DNA of 64,000 bases from Benincasa hispida (GCF_009727055.1 NC_052349.1:95197084-95261083); one strand, 5' to 3'; shown: positions 23,135 to 35,315, counted from the stretch's first letter. Notes: a model not told the origin generated them from the letters alone. A program made the numbers and translations.

Positions 23135-24970
23135 ATAACATCTCGTGAATGAGGAAAAGAAATGGGCTGATGATAAAACTGAGGTCATACTTAGAAGAGA
23201 CATTTAGGACAAAAGCTTTATAGTTATTAGATAGTTTGTCATAAAAAATCACATCAGACAAAGAGTATTGAGACTAAGTTGAAACAAAATCAGTTGAATG
23301 AAGTAGGGTGCAATGATAATCTTGCAAATATGAAGGCAATTTAGTAGGATGAGCAGACCTTCTAACATTGGGCACAACAGCAGACTCACCACTTGCATTA
23401 TTAGTAGTTATCACAACATTCTCAACAATATTTTCAACCATATCAGTAGAAGGAACATTGTCAACAACAATATTCTCAATAGAAGTAGGAACACTATTGT
23501 TATGAGACAAACCAGAAAAATCAAAGGACTTCGGCAACACAAGGTTTGGAAATTGATTGATGGCTTCTTGTTCAATTGTTATATTATGAAAATGAAGTAT
23601 AGATTCATGAAAGATAACATCCCTTGAGACAAAAATCCTCTTGTTTTGAATGTCATATAACCTATAGCCTTTGATGCTTTATGGATATCCAAGAAATATA
23701 GCAAAAATAGATCTTGGCTCAAACTTCAATCGATGAGATTGTTGTGTAGAAGCAAAACATAGACATCTAAAGGTATGTAACATAGAATAGTCAGCATGTA
23801 TGTTGTGTAACCGAAAATAAGGCGTGGACCATTGGAGTAATGGAGATGGAATTTGGTTGATAAAAAAAAAAACAAGCAGTAAGGACACATTCACCCCAAA
23901 ATTGTATAAGAACTCTAGACTAAAAAAGAAGGGATCGAGCAACATTTAATAAATGTCGATGCTTGTGTTCAACGACTGAGTTTTGCTTAGGACGATCAAC
24001 ACAAGAGAATTGAATCACTCCTTTTGAGGCGAAAAATTCAGTGAAAGTGAGTTCAAGAGCATTATTCGAACGAAAACACTTAATAACAACACCATGTTGA
24101 GTTTCAACATGCTTGAAAAAGGTAGGTATAATACAAAGAAAATAAAACTTCTTTCACAATAAAAACACTCAAGTTTCAACATGCTTGAGTAAGGAAAAAA
24201 CGATAACCATCATGAGTAGGACTCTGATAAGGGCCCCATATATAACAATGTATTAAATCAAACATGTGCTCAAATATGTGATTATGAGATTGAAAGGACA
24301 AATATTTCTGTTTAGAAAGTGGGCATATCAAACAAGGTTTATTATGAGTAGTACATGAATTAAAATGTAAGATATCTTTCAAAGCAAACAAGTTATTGAA
24401 AGATGGATGTCCAAGTCGGTCATGCCATGTATTAATCAAAATAGAATAAACAGAATGATTAAGAAAAATACTACGGTGTGAATCAGCCTGCAAGATGTAT
24501 AACCCTTGCCAATATTCAAACTTCCCAATCTTCTTCAAGGAAGACTTGTCCTGAATCAAACAAGTATTGTAAAAATTTTTACAATATAAGGTGGATCAGG
24601 TGTAAGAGCACTGACAGAGATCAGATTAAACCGAAAAGTAGGAATAAACATCACATTGTGCAACAGGATGTTAGAACCAACTGATACATTACCCATAAAT
24701 TCAACAACAATATGAGTTTGATCAGGTGAATTCACAAATGTTCAGTCATAGCAGTCAAATTGATAAATAATTCCCGAGAGAAACAAATATGAGTCAATGC
24801 TCTAGAGTCAATCACCCAAGTATTCTTAGAAATAGATGGAGAGGCTAAAGTATGAGATATACCTGCAATATGATTGGTAATAGGAGTGGTCTCAGAAATT
24901 TTGGTCTTTGAGAGATGAGTCTGAAGCAAAGTTAAAAGACCTTGACACTGTTCAACACTAAGACTTGAAA
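23135..24970 (-). pseudogene. Copia protease end, integrase and start of RT (broken)
   Basis: Reading downward on the minus strand: WVIDSRALTHIC near 24810 is a mutated protease active site (normally DSGATxH). HDRLGHPSFNNL near 24420 and CLICPLSKQKYLSF near 24310 are the GAG-pre-integrase and zinc-binding part. LHTFRCLCFAST and KFEPRSIFAIFLGYP near 23770-23680 are the integrase C-terminal block. RRSAHPTKLPSYLQDYHC near 23350 is the linker before RT. Several stops and shifts are present. The RT frame stops at the nested insertion and continues at 14643. Confidence 0.85.
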
Positions 24971-25017
24971 GCGTTTAAGAAGAATCTTGCTTTGGAACAA
25001 AGATACCAACAGAGGTA

Positions 25018-25991
25018 TTATTCTTCATTGCTTTGGGATGACCAGGGGATGACCAGGGGATAACCATGAAGTTTATAGCATCGATCAACGACATGACCTG
25101 GTATGTCGCAATTCGTACATATAGGACGATCCTTTTTCTTGTTGTTATTATTAATCGAAGAACGATTTGTAGATGAATCTAATGTAACATTAGATTTCAC
25201 CAACAATGCCGTAGCATCAGATGAGAATGAAGGTGAAACTGAATGTGCCAAGGATCGTTGTTCAACTTCTTGTGTCACAAGAGAAAAAACATGTTGAATC
25301 GTAGGTTCCGGCTCCATTAACAAGAGTTGAGTAGGAATTGAAGCAAAAAACCAATTCAATCCCATAAAAAAAGTCATCACATGTTCATTTTGGAAATAGC
25401 TAACCAGATCTTTAACACCTCCACACGAGCATCATTTGTAAGTGCAAGATGGTTTATGAGATGCAAGTTCATTCCAAAGAGTCTTCATCTTCACAAAGTA
25501 TGTAGTTACAAAATTTTGATCCTGAGTCAAATTCGACAACTCTTGTTTTAGTTGAAAGATGCGAGGCTGATTCTTCCACTGATAGCATTACTGCAAAAGC
25601 CAGGTTACTCGAGAAGATTCAGAAAAACTAATGCTGGTTGAAATTTCCTTCGATAAAGAGTTTAAGACCCAAGTAGTGACAATGCTGTTGCAGATTATGT
25701 ACGAATTTAGAAGATTATAAGACGAATTTTCTTTAGAGAGAGTTCCATCAATGAATCCAACTTTGTTCTTAATGGTTAATGCAAGAATCATCGCACGATT
25801 CCAAGCAGTATAGTTGGTCTCCATGAGTAATTTGAAACAAGAACCAAATTGGTGCCATCGGAGTGATGCAGGAAATACGAATTCAGATATTGATCAACAA
25901 TCGAATAAGTGGACGAATGTGATGGAGGAGTGGTCGTAGAAGAAGATGACTCAGGTGTGAGATTAGAGTTTGGAATTGGTAGGGTATCCAT
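25018..25991 (-). pseudogene. Copia gag (broken)
   Basis: Frames at 25991-25788 and 25824-25588 hold the gag N-terminus (NYSW followed in another frame by NYTAWNRAMILAL, the copia gag start block). The frame at 25380-25018 ends with the zinc knuckle CTNCDIPGHVVDRC (CX2CX4HX4C) followed by YKLHGYP. Frameshifts and at least one stop separate the parts. Confidence 0.85.
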
Positions 25992-26039
25992 GAGACAAGA
26001 GTATCCAAGATGAAAAAAATCTCAGGGAGAAAATTCATT

Positions 26040-26051
26040 GATTTGATACCA
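26040..26051 (-). other. Degenerate initiator-Met primer site of the copia element
   Basis: The minus-strand TGGTATCAAATC next to the LTR differs from the canonical TGGTATCAGAGC at two positions. It marks the 5' end of the copia element. Confidence 0.7.
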
Positions 26052-26052
26052 T

Positions 26053-26190
26053 ATTAAAATAGAGGATGGAAATAAAATCCCTCATTTTTTATTAAAGACT
26101 ATTAGTTATTTATATATCTTAGCATATATACAATAGGACCAAGAATGGAAAAAAAATAAAATAATCAACTATTTACAAATAGTATTCTAA
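26053..26190 (-). repeat. 5' LTR of the copia element
   Basis: Homologous to 13043-13178. It lies directly upstream (minus strand) of the primer site and gag. Confidence 0.8.
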
Positions 26191-26553
26191 TTGTTTTCAA
26201 ATAAAGAAGAATGAGCTAACTTATTTATAAATATAGCAAAATTTCACTCTCTATTAGTGATAGATCATGATAGAATCTATCAATGTCAATGATACAAGTC
26301 TATACTTCAAAATAATTTTAGCATTTTTACCATTTAAAATAATTACCTTTAAAAAATATGGCAAGGATTCACGTAAAGCAATAAATTGTAATAAGATTAT
26401 CACCTAGTTTGATAGAAATGAGTTACGGATTTGGATGTAATAAAAAGGATTTTCTACACATATAAAATAACCTAATAGACTATTATTTTATAGAAGCCTC
26501 AATTTACCTTTTCAGTCCTTTTTACCGCCAAGTCTTTTTTTAATAACAACAAC

Positions 26554-26605
<52 letters not shown>

Positions 26606-27176
26606 GGTGTTCTTGCTGTCGTTTACAAACTGCCAATCAAATAGAATTTATAGATTTCGATCTATACATTACTACTAAAGCATAGCATTAGTGGCAAGAC
26701 TGAATCGATCTATAGGAAGTGTGAGATACATTTTGTTAAGCTAATTCTTTAGTTATATCGGTAAATGGAGCGGAGGGGGACTGGAGTGAATTGAGATTGC
26801 ATAAAAGTGAGGACATGAAAATAAAAAAAAGTGGGTAAATGAAACCTAAGATTAGAAAATCTAGTTTTAGGAGAAAGAGAGAGTTCCAATGCAATTTAGA
26901 TCATCAAATTTTCTTAATTAAATATGCATTCGATTTACGTGTGCACAACCTACTTGACCCAACCAACTCATTGCTGTAAGGGACTGCCAACTCGTTGGGT
27001 AAACCATGTAAGTGTCCTCATTATTAATTAAAGTTAAGCCCTGATTAAACTACATGTCTCAGTCTCATTGGGTTCAAGAACGTCCATCTAGAACTAAAAT
27101 AAGTGCATTAAGATCTAGGGTTCTATTGTATGATTAACTAATTAGATAGCCCAATAAGTTAAGCAATTAATCTTTG
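26191..27176. other. Intergenic sequence with (AAT)n microsatellite at 26552-26603
   Basis: The main feature is an almost perfect AAT array of about 17 units. Near 26250-26300 a dyad-like TATTAGTGATAGATCATGAT segment resembles a dispersed repeat. No gene was seen. Confidence 0.7.
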
Positions 27177-28895
27177 TGTTGGATTTAATGTCCTAAATCT
27201 CGTTCATCTTGTAGATTGTAATTTTAAAAATACAAATTATTTATCTAATAAAATAAGTAGTATTTTATTTGACCTTTAGATAGCATTTACTCATTCCAAT
27301 AAACTAAAATCAAAGGTCATTTGATGAAACTTGAACAGTATGTGGTAGATATTAAAGTGGATCGTATTCAAGTAATGACATAAAAGGTCTACAGTATATG
27401 GTTAAGGTTGGGTGCCTTATCCTGGTGATACTGCGGATACAAACCACTTTGCAATTGTTACATGAGTAGTAGGTGTTACAAACAATATGATCTATATTGT
27501 TCATGTGGAGACATGTGAGTAGGGGTATCCTATATAAAGAGTTTATATAAGACCAGACCACAAAATGATTAGTTTCTCAGTATAACACCATTGATTAAAG
27601 AAACTAACTTTTTCACTAGGATGACCATAGGTAATTTGACCTTAATGCTAAGTGAGTTATGAACTTCTGTCAATGAGTGCAAACTTTTGATTTGTATGGG
27701 TGAGAGTGACCTTTTCGTCGACTCAATATGCCTACCATTTTGGGATTTTTTCCGAGTAGGGAGCTGAGAACACAACTACATAAGATAAAATTCACTCCTT
27801 CTCATAGAAAGGGAAAGTAGATAAATGATTCATTTAATAGCTGATTCCGAGTCTTAAACAATGAGATCTCACCCTCTCATTGGCTCGAGAGAGGTTAGTT
27901 TATAGTTGGACTATGAATTGTTTGTCATTAAAGGAATAAGTGACATTTAATGAGTTAGATATAACTATAGGGGTAAAACAGTAATTTTGACCCAACTGTA
28001 GTTACGAGCAATTTGTGAAGAGTCAGCATACTGTTGATTGGTTATATCCAATGGACACAGAAATATATCTACAGTGCGAAGAGTACAACTGTCAGTCTTT
28101 AATGAAGTGACTGACAGTTAATTAATATTGATTAATTAGGTTAAAGAATTTAGTTGGTCAATCTCTATCATCGGAGCTTCTAATCTGTAGATCTAATAGG
28201 CCCCTTTGTTAGCTCACTAAGGGTAGAAATAAGGAATAATCAGTTTTGGAATAATTTGAATTATTCATATGACTTAGGCAAATTTAAGTACTTAATTATA
28301 TTAATATGATTAATATAATGTATAATGTATATTGATACATCAGTATATAGTTAATTATAAATATGATTTATAATTAAAACTGTATCTTATGTGAGAGAAA
28401 AAAATTTGAATAAGATTTAAATAGTTTAGATAAATTTTATATTATAGATTAAAATTGAATATGAATTTGATTCATATTAAAACTATAGGTTAAAAGAGGA
28501 CGTTGCATTATAATGTAATTATAAATGCATATATTATGGTTAGAATAATTAGATTAACCATATTATTAATATTATATTTATACTATTCATGCTTCATGCA
28601 ATTCCATTTCCTTACTAACTATATATAACAATTAATAATAATGTAATGAAATAGTTAATAACATTCATCCATACATACATGAAACTATATATTATAACAC
28701 TTATAATATAAATGATGCATGCCATTGTTATTAATGCATGCAAAACATATATTGTAACACTTATATTATAGGATGCATGAGCATGCTATAAAATAAAGCC
28801 ATGCAACTATATATTATAATATTTATAATATAAATGATGCATGAAATTAAATGCATAACCTATGGTGAGATTATATACTATATGAAATCCATTAT

Positions 28896-28934
<39 letters not shown>

Positions 28935-29179
28935 CATATATCAGAATGCTAATTAATAAAATAAATATGGACTGAGATTGGACACTTAAATAATTAATTA
29001 AATTAATATAACACTTATATTAATTTAATTAATTAAAAAATCTAACTATTACAAAATAAAAGTCAACCGGTTCAAAACAAGTGAACCGGGCCTTGAACTG
29101 CTCGAATCGAACCACCCACCAATAATCTCTTAGCAACGATCTCTTAGTAACGATCTCTTAGCAAACACTTAACGGTCTT
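27177..29179 (+). repeat. LTR of family T, + orientation (interrupted by LARD1, resumes at 32811)
   Basis: It starts TGTTGGATTTAATGTCCTAA and matches the reverse complements of 16939-19084 and 33318-35309 for about 1 kb, including TATCCAATGGACACAGAAAT and CAGTGCGAAGAGT. It then passes through very AT-rich sequence with an (AT)n run at 28900-28930 and enters a GATCTCTTAGCAAACG minisatellite at about 29127. LARD1 begins there. The end of this LTR beyond 33000 is not clear. Confidence 0.75.
28900..28930. repeat. (AT)n microsatellite
   Basis: An uninterrupted run of alternating A and T of about 31 bases within the AT-rich part of the LTR. Confidence 0.9.
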
Positions 29180-29709
29180 TGGTAGCTTGTAGAAATACAA
29201 GCTATTATAGCCTTTTACTTAGAATTATGAGGGATAATAAGAAGAATATGCGTCAATAATACCAAGAATTCATGTGAAAAAGTGAGCTTGCGTCGACCAA
29301 CATTAGAAATCCTCACTAACATAATGAATATTATTATGCGTTAACAATTGCTGCATCTCTACCAATCCTCATAGTTAAACTTCCTCAACCTGTTTAGTTA
29401 GGAGTAAGAGTAGTGCATATTCCACTAATTTCTGTCTTTTTACTTTTATTCATCGCCTCAAACACATTATTTCACAACATTTTTGAGTTATAAGTCCCTG
29501 TATTCGACCTTGGATCATCCCGAGAAACTTGCGTTCTCATTATACTTGGTGAGAAAGCAAGAAAACTTGTGATAGGAATGCATGGTCATCGTATACATGC
29601 TTAATGCATATTGCACATTTTCTAGTCCAACCCATGACCGTCGACGCATGAAGATAAACGCATAACATAAGACAAGCATATTTATTTTCCTTTCCTTTTC
29701 CATCTAACA
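29180..29709 (+). repeat. 5' LTR of LARD1, with a 1.06-kb internal deletion
   Basis: It equals the two ends of the 3' LTR joined at CTAAC|ATAATGAATA (29316-29330). The middle part, present at about 31357-32416 in the 3' LTR and including the TATA box, is missing. As it stands this LTR should lack its own promoter. Confidence 0.85.
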
Positions 29710-31217
29710 AGTTTTTGGCGCCATTGTCGGGGACTTGGTAGCTAATAGTTTGTTAAGTTTTGAGTTTTTGCAGCCACCCTTTTAATCATGGCATATTGTA
29801 GCTTATGCGACCAAGTTGCAAACGATATTTGAATGAAAGCGATGTGCCAAAAGTCAATATTGACCCTGCGATAGAAAGGCTATCTGTCGCATGAGCTGGA
29901 AGTAGTCTTAGAAGCATGTCAACCAACATGCGGCCAACAAATGCTGGAAGCTCTAATGGTCAGGACAACGAGTCTCTTGACCTAAGCAGTCGAGATCAAT
30001 CTCCTGCATGGAAGACTCCTTGCGATAGCTTTACTCCAATTTCTCTAGGGACGTCTTCTACTCCATCGTTACTTTTTTTTTCCTAGTTAACTTTAGTTTA
30101 TTTATTTGATTATTGTCATTTTGGATTTGCAGCTACTTTCTTAGATGTGGTGTGCATTAACTCCTTGTGGGTGCCGTAATAATTCCTCTCGGTGCGTGGG
30201 TTCAGCGAAAGAGTCATCTCTATCATTCAACACATGGCTATGTCCTCCGCATGAATTCTAAAGTATTGACACAATCGATATTCTGCTCGTAGGTTTTTTT
30301 CTTGTTATCTTTTATGCGTTATCCTTCTGAAATTCTCTTGTGACTGCTTGCTTTCTTTTGCGTTGAAAGATTATCGTCCATGATAACGCATATAATTTAC
30401 TATATCCACTAACTAACGCCGCATGACTCACCTCACCTTAGCAACTCCATCAAGGTTTGACAGTCTTAAGTTTTATTATGTGCAAGCCTCTTCTCAAACA
30501 TCTTTTACCGCATTCCTAAACAAGTCTGTTTTTAGCTTTTTGGCAAGGACCCTGCCAATCTCTAAATTTGGGTGGTGGCAAGTGGTCAGTGCAAATGCGT
30601 CCATCACATTGCGATGATTAAAAAAAAAAGTTCATAATAAAAGCTCCACTGTCAGTGCAAGGAAGAGACCAAACTGATAAGAGTTAAAGTTGTGAAAGAC
30701 ACTTACCCGTAGTTAGATATTTCGCATGACACCCGTGCATGTAAGCCAAAATAAGTAGATGGCTAGAATCAATGCATAAGAACAACTCCCTCTGTCTGGC
30801 GCAACCAAATTAAGACATGAGTTGAGTTGAATATGACACACAATCAAAGTTAGATGACCGCATGACACCCATGGGGACAAGCCAAAATGAAAAGCATAAC
30901 CAGGTTCAACGCCCCAATTCAATAATGTATCGCAGAACTTTGAATCTTATTAAACGAATGCATTGTAAAAGGCTAAAAGCAAAGTTGCTTGAAATGAGTA
31001 AAAAGTTTTTGAGCGAAGGATTGCCAGAATTAAACTTAGAAAAGATCTCCTAGAAGAAATAGCTAATTTTGAGGGGAGTGCTACTGCCAAGGTTAGAGGT
31101 GCAAGTGATTTATATTTTGAAAAGCTGGTCAATGCAAAGGAAAAGCCAGGGGTAAATTTTGAATTTCCTAAGTATAAGACATGCTTGAGGACAAACATGA
31201 TTCTAAGTTTGGGGGTG

Positions 31218-32810
31218 TGATAGCTTGTAGAAATACAAGCTATTGTAGCCTTTTACTTAGAATTATGAGGGTTAATAAGAAAAATATGCGTTAATACCAA
31301 GAATTCATATGAAAAAGTGAGCCTGTGTCTGACCAACATCAGAAATCCTCACTAACCTTATATCATGCGTTATCATGCAGCAAAGTATCTATTTTTTTTT
31401 TTTTGCAGCCATTGTAGGGATTGTCTGTATGCGTCGACCCAGTCCGCCACAAGAGTAACCGCATGCAAAGGTTCATAAAGACTAGTTCGCCGCATGGAGT
31501 GTTGCGTCCACGGAGTGATAATCGTAATGGAAATTGATCGCCAAATGGGTGGAATACGTTGACACTTCAGGAGAAACAAGCTTGAACGCATACCTTGGGA
31601 GTATCAACAAGATAAAGTGATGTTGACATTGCCCATACCACGACAAAGGTAGCAGTGAGTTAGAACGAAATCATCATGCTATCGGCGTTTAAGCTCTATA
31701 AATAGTACCTTGGATCCTCACTTCAAAACATCCGAGTTTCTGCCTTAAGGCAGATCCTTGTGATCATAGATGAAAGCATGAGCAGACGCTCTTTGAGGAT
31801 CCTCCACCTCCACAGCCTCTTCCAAGTGACGACTAGAGTTTTGCAGAAGATAGAGATCGAGAGAGACTTCTCCACCATCCATCCATGGCGCCACCAACAG
31901 CCTTGACGCATTTCGTATGAAAAGCAAGAGATTGCTTGTATCTAGCCTTTCACCTCTCCTCTTATCTCTGTATTGTATACATTTTGGTTAAGACATTAAT
32001 CAATTTGAAATCAATACATATCTTAGTTCCTTCAGCACCATCTTCATCATCTTCTTTGTCTTTATCATTGTTGAGTTGAGTATCAAAGATAGTCACATAC
32101 TCAGTCATGTTGCTTAGAGATAGGACGTATGTAGCAGCCCACCGAGAGGTGTGCATTGGAGAAGTATAGTGAGTTAATCCTCTTCACTTGGTGTGAGGCT
32201 GTCGTAGTGCTTATCTATGAGCTGATTAGTTGCAACTAACTGCCTAAGAGGGTAAGTAGTGGAGCACACTAAAGCAAGGTAAACTTTGTTCCTAGAGATA
32301 GGAACGATCTTATGCTCGACGCAACCATGCATTATAGAGATATAAGCATGCGACTGGCTACTGAGAGGTGTGTGATGCGTTAGTGTGGCGAGCTAGGATT
32401 ACTTGAGCGACCTAACATAATGAATATTATTATGCGTTAACTATTCCTACATCTATACCAATCCTCATAGTTAAACTTTCATTGCTCAATATGTTTAGTT
32501 AGGAGTAGAAGTAGCACATATTCCATTAACTTCTGTCTTTTTACTTTTATTCATCGCCTCAAAACACATTACTTCACAACATTTTTGAGTTACAAGTCCC
32601 TATGTTGACCTCGGATCATCCAGAGAAACTTACGTTCTTGTTATACTTGGTGAGAAAGCAAAAAAACTTATGACAAGAATGCATGGTCATCGTATACGCG
32701 CTTAACGCATATTGCACATTTTCCAGTCCAACGTATGACTATCGACACATGGAGATTAATGCATAACATAAGACAAGCATATTTATTTTCCTTTCCTTTT
32801 CCATCCAACA
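31218..32810 (+). repeat. 3' LTR of LARD1
   Basis: Full-length LTR of about 1.6 kb, TG...CA. It has a good TATA box CTATAAATAG at 31696-31705, near the U3/R boundary expected for plant LTRs. It matches the LARD2 LTRs. Confidence 0.85.
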
Positions 32811-33005
32811 ATCTCTTAGCAAACACTGAGAGATCTTTTAGCAAACGCTACGTGATCTCCTAGAAAATACTGAGCGATCTCTTAGTAAATGCTAAGCGAT
32901 CTCTTAGCAAACCCTGAACGATCTCTTAGCAAACGCTACACAATCTCTTAGAAAACGTTGAGTGATATCTTAGCAAACAATACGTGATCTCTTATTAAAG
33001 ATTTC
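32811..33005. repeat. 22-bp minisatellite (GATCTCTTAGCAAACGCTACGT-like)
   Basis: About nine imperfect units with the core GATCTCTTAGCAAA. It continues the short array at 29127-29175 on the other side of LARD1, so the array was split by that insertion. Confidence 0.88.
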
Positions 33006-33303
33006 TTCCTCATCGTAGCATTTCTTTGTTTTTCCTCCGAAACTCACTGGGAACAACACAAGCGACTCAAAACTTTAAATTATAGACTTGATCGCAAACA
33101 ATTATGCCCAAAACAAGGGCCCTTATGAACCAATTTATAAATTAAAAGCAATAAATCTAAACAGTCCAATCCCGAAAGCATAAAATAATCGTAAACTAGT
33201 CACATTCACAAACATTCATCACATGAATTCATAGAATGCAAAAAAACCCACCATAACTGTAAAATTAAAATCTTGAACAATAAAAATTGGGAATCAAAAC
33301 CTG

Positions 33304-33315
33304 GCTCTGATACCA
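33304..33315 (-). other. Initiator-Met primer-binding site next to a family T LTR
   Basis: The minus-strand TGGTATCAGAGC is an exact match to the canonical plant retrotransposon iMet primer site. It lies two bases from the LTR end TGTTCCTTCA. This shows that the LTR at 33318-35309 is a 5' LTR on the minus strand. Its interior (below 33304) has no recognisable gag and is cut short. Confidence 0.88.
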
Positions 33316-33317
33316 AT

Positions 33318-35309
33318 TGAAGGAACATTTGAAGGTCCTTGAGCGGAAGCATGGAGATCGATCCAAAATTTATTTTCATAGAATCAAAATTACAGAGTAC
33401 AAATGTTATGCATAATCATAAATTTACAGCATGCAAACATAAAATGAAATGAGAGAATTAGGGTGAGAGAAAACTTACCCTTGAAGAACCCTTCTTCATG
33501 TATTTCCTTTCTTCGGATCTGTCACGAACAAACTCGATCCAAATGGTCACCACCAAGAGCCTCTTGTATTCTCTAATGGGGTGAGAATCGCTAAGGAGTT
33601 ATGGGCTTTAGACTTTTAGAAGAGAGGAAGTGATTGAGAGGAAAAACAGTTTTTCCAGAGAAAAACTTCGGTCTCTTTTTGGAATTGTATAAATCTATTG
33701 AGCACTACATCCACACATGCACTAAAATAAAGAGAAATAGGGGGAAGAGAGTTACAACTCCCTCCCAAAACTATTAAAATAATTTAATATATAAATATAT
33801 GATCACTACCTTATCATATAATATATATTAAATTATATGTTATATCTAATATAACACATAACCTATAGTTTAATATTGTATCAAATACAATATAACCTAT
33901 AGTTTTCTTTTCTTTTTTTCTTTTTGCAAAGGTATTGTAATTAAAGTGTGGGGTGGGGGTCGAACCTCTGACTTTGCGGTCGATAGTACAAAAATAATGC
34001 ATGATATTTAACATAAATCCTATTTATATTAAACTTACTTATATGAATCCAATTCATATAATTAATATTTGAATCAAATTCAAATATTTCCTCTCAAATA
34101 ATGTATCAAATACATTATAGTAATTATATCATATATAATTAAGTAAAATTAATTTATCTCATATAATTAATTCCCTCAATTAAGTTGAACAATTCAAACT
34201 AATCCAAAATTGATTTTCATTTAATCTCTGTTGAGCTACAGAAGGGACCTTATAGATTTGTAGATTGAAGTTTTAGTGGTACTTGAATAATTAATTAAAC
34301 TCTTTAATTAAATTATTCAACATCCATTAACAGTCAGGCACTCCACTAAAGACCAACAACTGCACTCTTCGCACTAGAAATATATTCCCGTGCCCATTGG
34401 ATATAACTAGTCAGCAGTGCGATGACCTTTCACAAATTACTCGTAAGTACAACTAGGCCAAAAATTACCATTTTGTCCCTGTAGTTACATATAACTCTTT
34501 AAGCACCATTTATCCCTCTAATGACCAATAAATCATAGTCCAACTATGATTAAACCCCTCTCGGGCCAGGAGAAGGTGTGGCTCCACATTGTTCAAGCCT
34601 TGGAATCAGTCCTTAAGGGGCAATTTATCTACTTACCTCGACATTGGGGGAATGAGTGAATTCCTTCTTGTGTAGCTGTGTTCCCAACTTTCCAATCAGA
34701 TGAATCCCCAAAATGGTAGACTTATTGAGTTGGTGATCTGACCACTTTCATCCATACAAATCAAAGAACTGCCTTCATAGGCAGGAGTTCACAACTCACT
34801 CATGATTCAGGTCATATCACCTATGGTCATCCTGGTGAAATGTAAGTCTCTATTATGAACGGTGTTATATAATGAGACTAGTGATTTCATGGTCCGGTCT
34901 TATACAAACTCCTTTTAATAGAATACATCTGCTCACTTGTCTCCACATGAATGATCAAGATTAGATTATTTGTAGCACTTTACAACAATTGTAACATCTA
35001 GAAAGTGGGTCGTACTCGTAGTGACAGTAGGATAAGGTATCCAGTCTTATCCATCTTCTACAAACCATTTAGATTATCACTTAAACATGATCTATCTATA
35101 TGTCTTTACAAACATGTTTAAGCTACAGATGATAACCTTGGATGTTTAAGCTACATAAGATAACCTTGGATGTTAGTTTATTGGTTTGTGGGTTTAATGC
35201 TACTAAATGTCAAATAAAACATCTCATATTTTATTAAATAAATAAAATATTTGTACAATAAAATTACAAACTACAGGACCCAACGAGATTTAGGGCACCA
35301 ACCTCAACA
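33318..35309 (-). repeat. 5' LTR of family T, minus orientation
   Basis: Minus-strand start TGTTGAGGTTGGTGCCCTAA at 35309, end TGTTCCTTCA at 33318, about 2 kb. Its first kilobase matches 16939-19084 and 27177-28220. A short duplication (GATAACCTTGGATGTTTAAG region, 35121-35165) lies near the start. Whether family T is copia or gypsy cannot be told without its coding part. Confidence 0.83.
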
Positions 35310-35315
35310 CTAATA

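Larger units (their letters stand above)
13036..26195 (-). mobile_element. Decayed Ty1/copia retrotransposon, minus strand, split by a nested gypsy element
   Basis: Short terminal repeats (13043-13178 and 26053-26190) bound a minus-strand gag-protease-integrase-RT-RNaseH order, the Ty1/copia arrangement. Without the nested insert (14644-23134) the element is about 4.7 kb, normal for copia. Every coding part carries stops or frameshifts, so it is dead. The short LTR of about 140 bp suggests an Ale/Retrofit-like lineage, but that is a guess. Confidence 0.88.
29180..32810 (+). mobile_element. LARD1: non-coding LTR element with tRNA-Asp-type primer site
   Basis: The 5' LTR (29180-29709) and 3' LTR (31218-32810) share their first and last few hundred bases. 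The primer site TGGCGCCATTGTCGGGGA is at 29716-29733 and the polypurine tract AAGTTTGGGGGTG ends at 31217. The interior of about 1.5 kb has no recognisable gag or pol, which fits a large retrotransposon derivative moved in trans. It inserted into the 22-bp minisatellite of the family T LTR. The flanks GTCTT and ATCTC may be a mutated 5-bp duplication. It is closely related to 39473-44312. Confidence 0.82.

Noticed and set aside
33935..33985. tRNA-like stretch (GGGGTCGAACCTCTGAC)
   Set aside because: Only a B-box-like piece is present. I find no acceptor stem, A box or cloverleaf, and it lies within an LTR.
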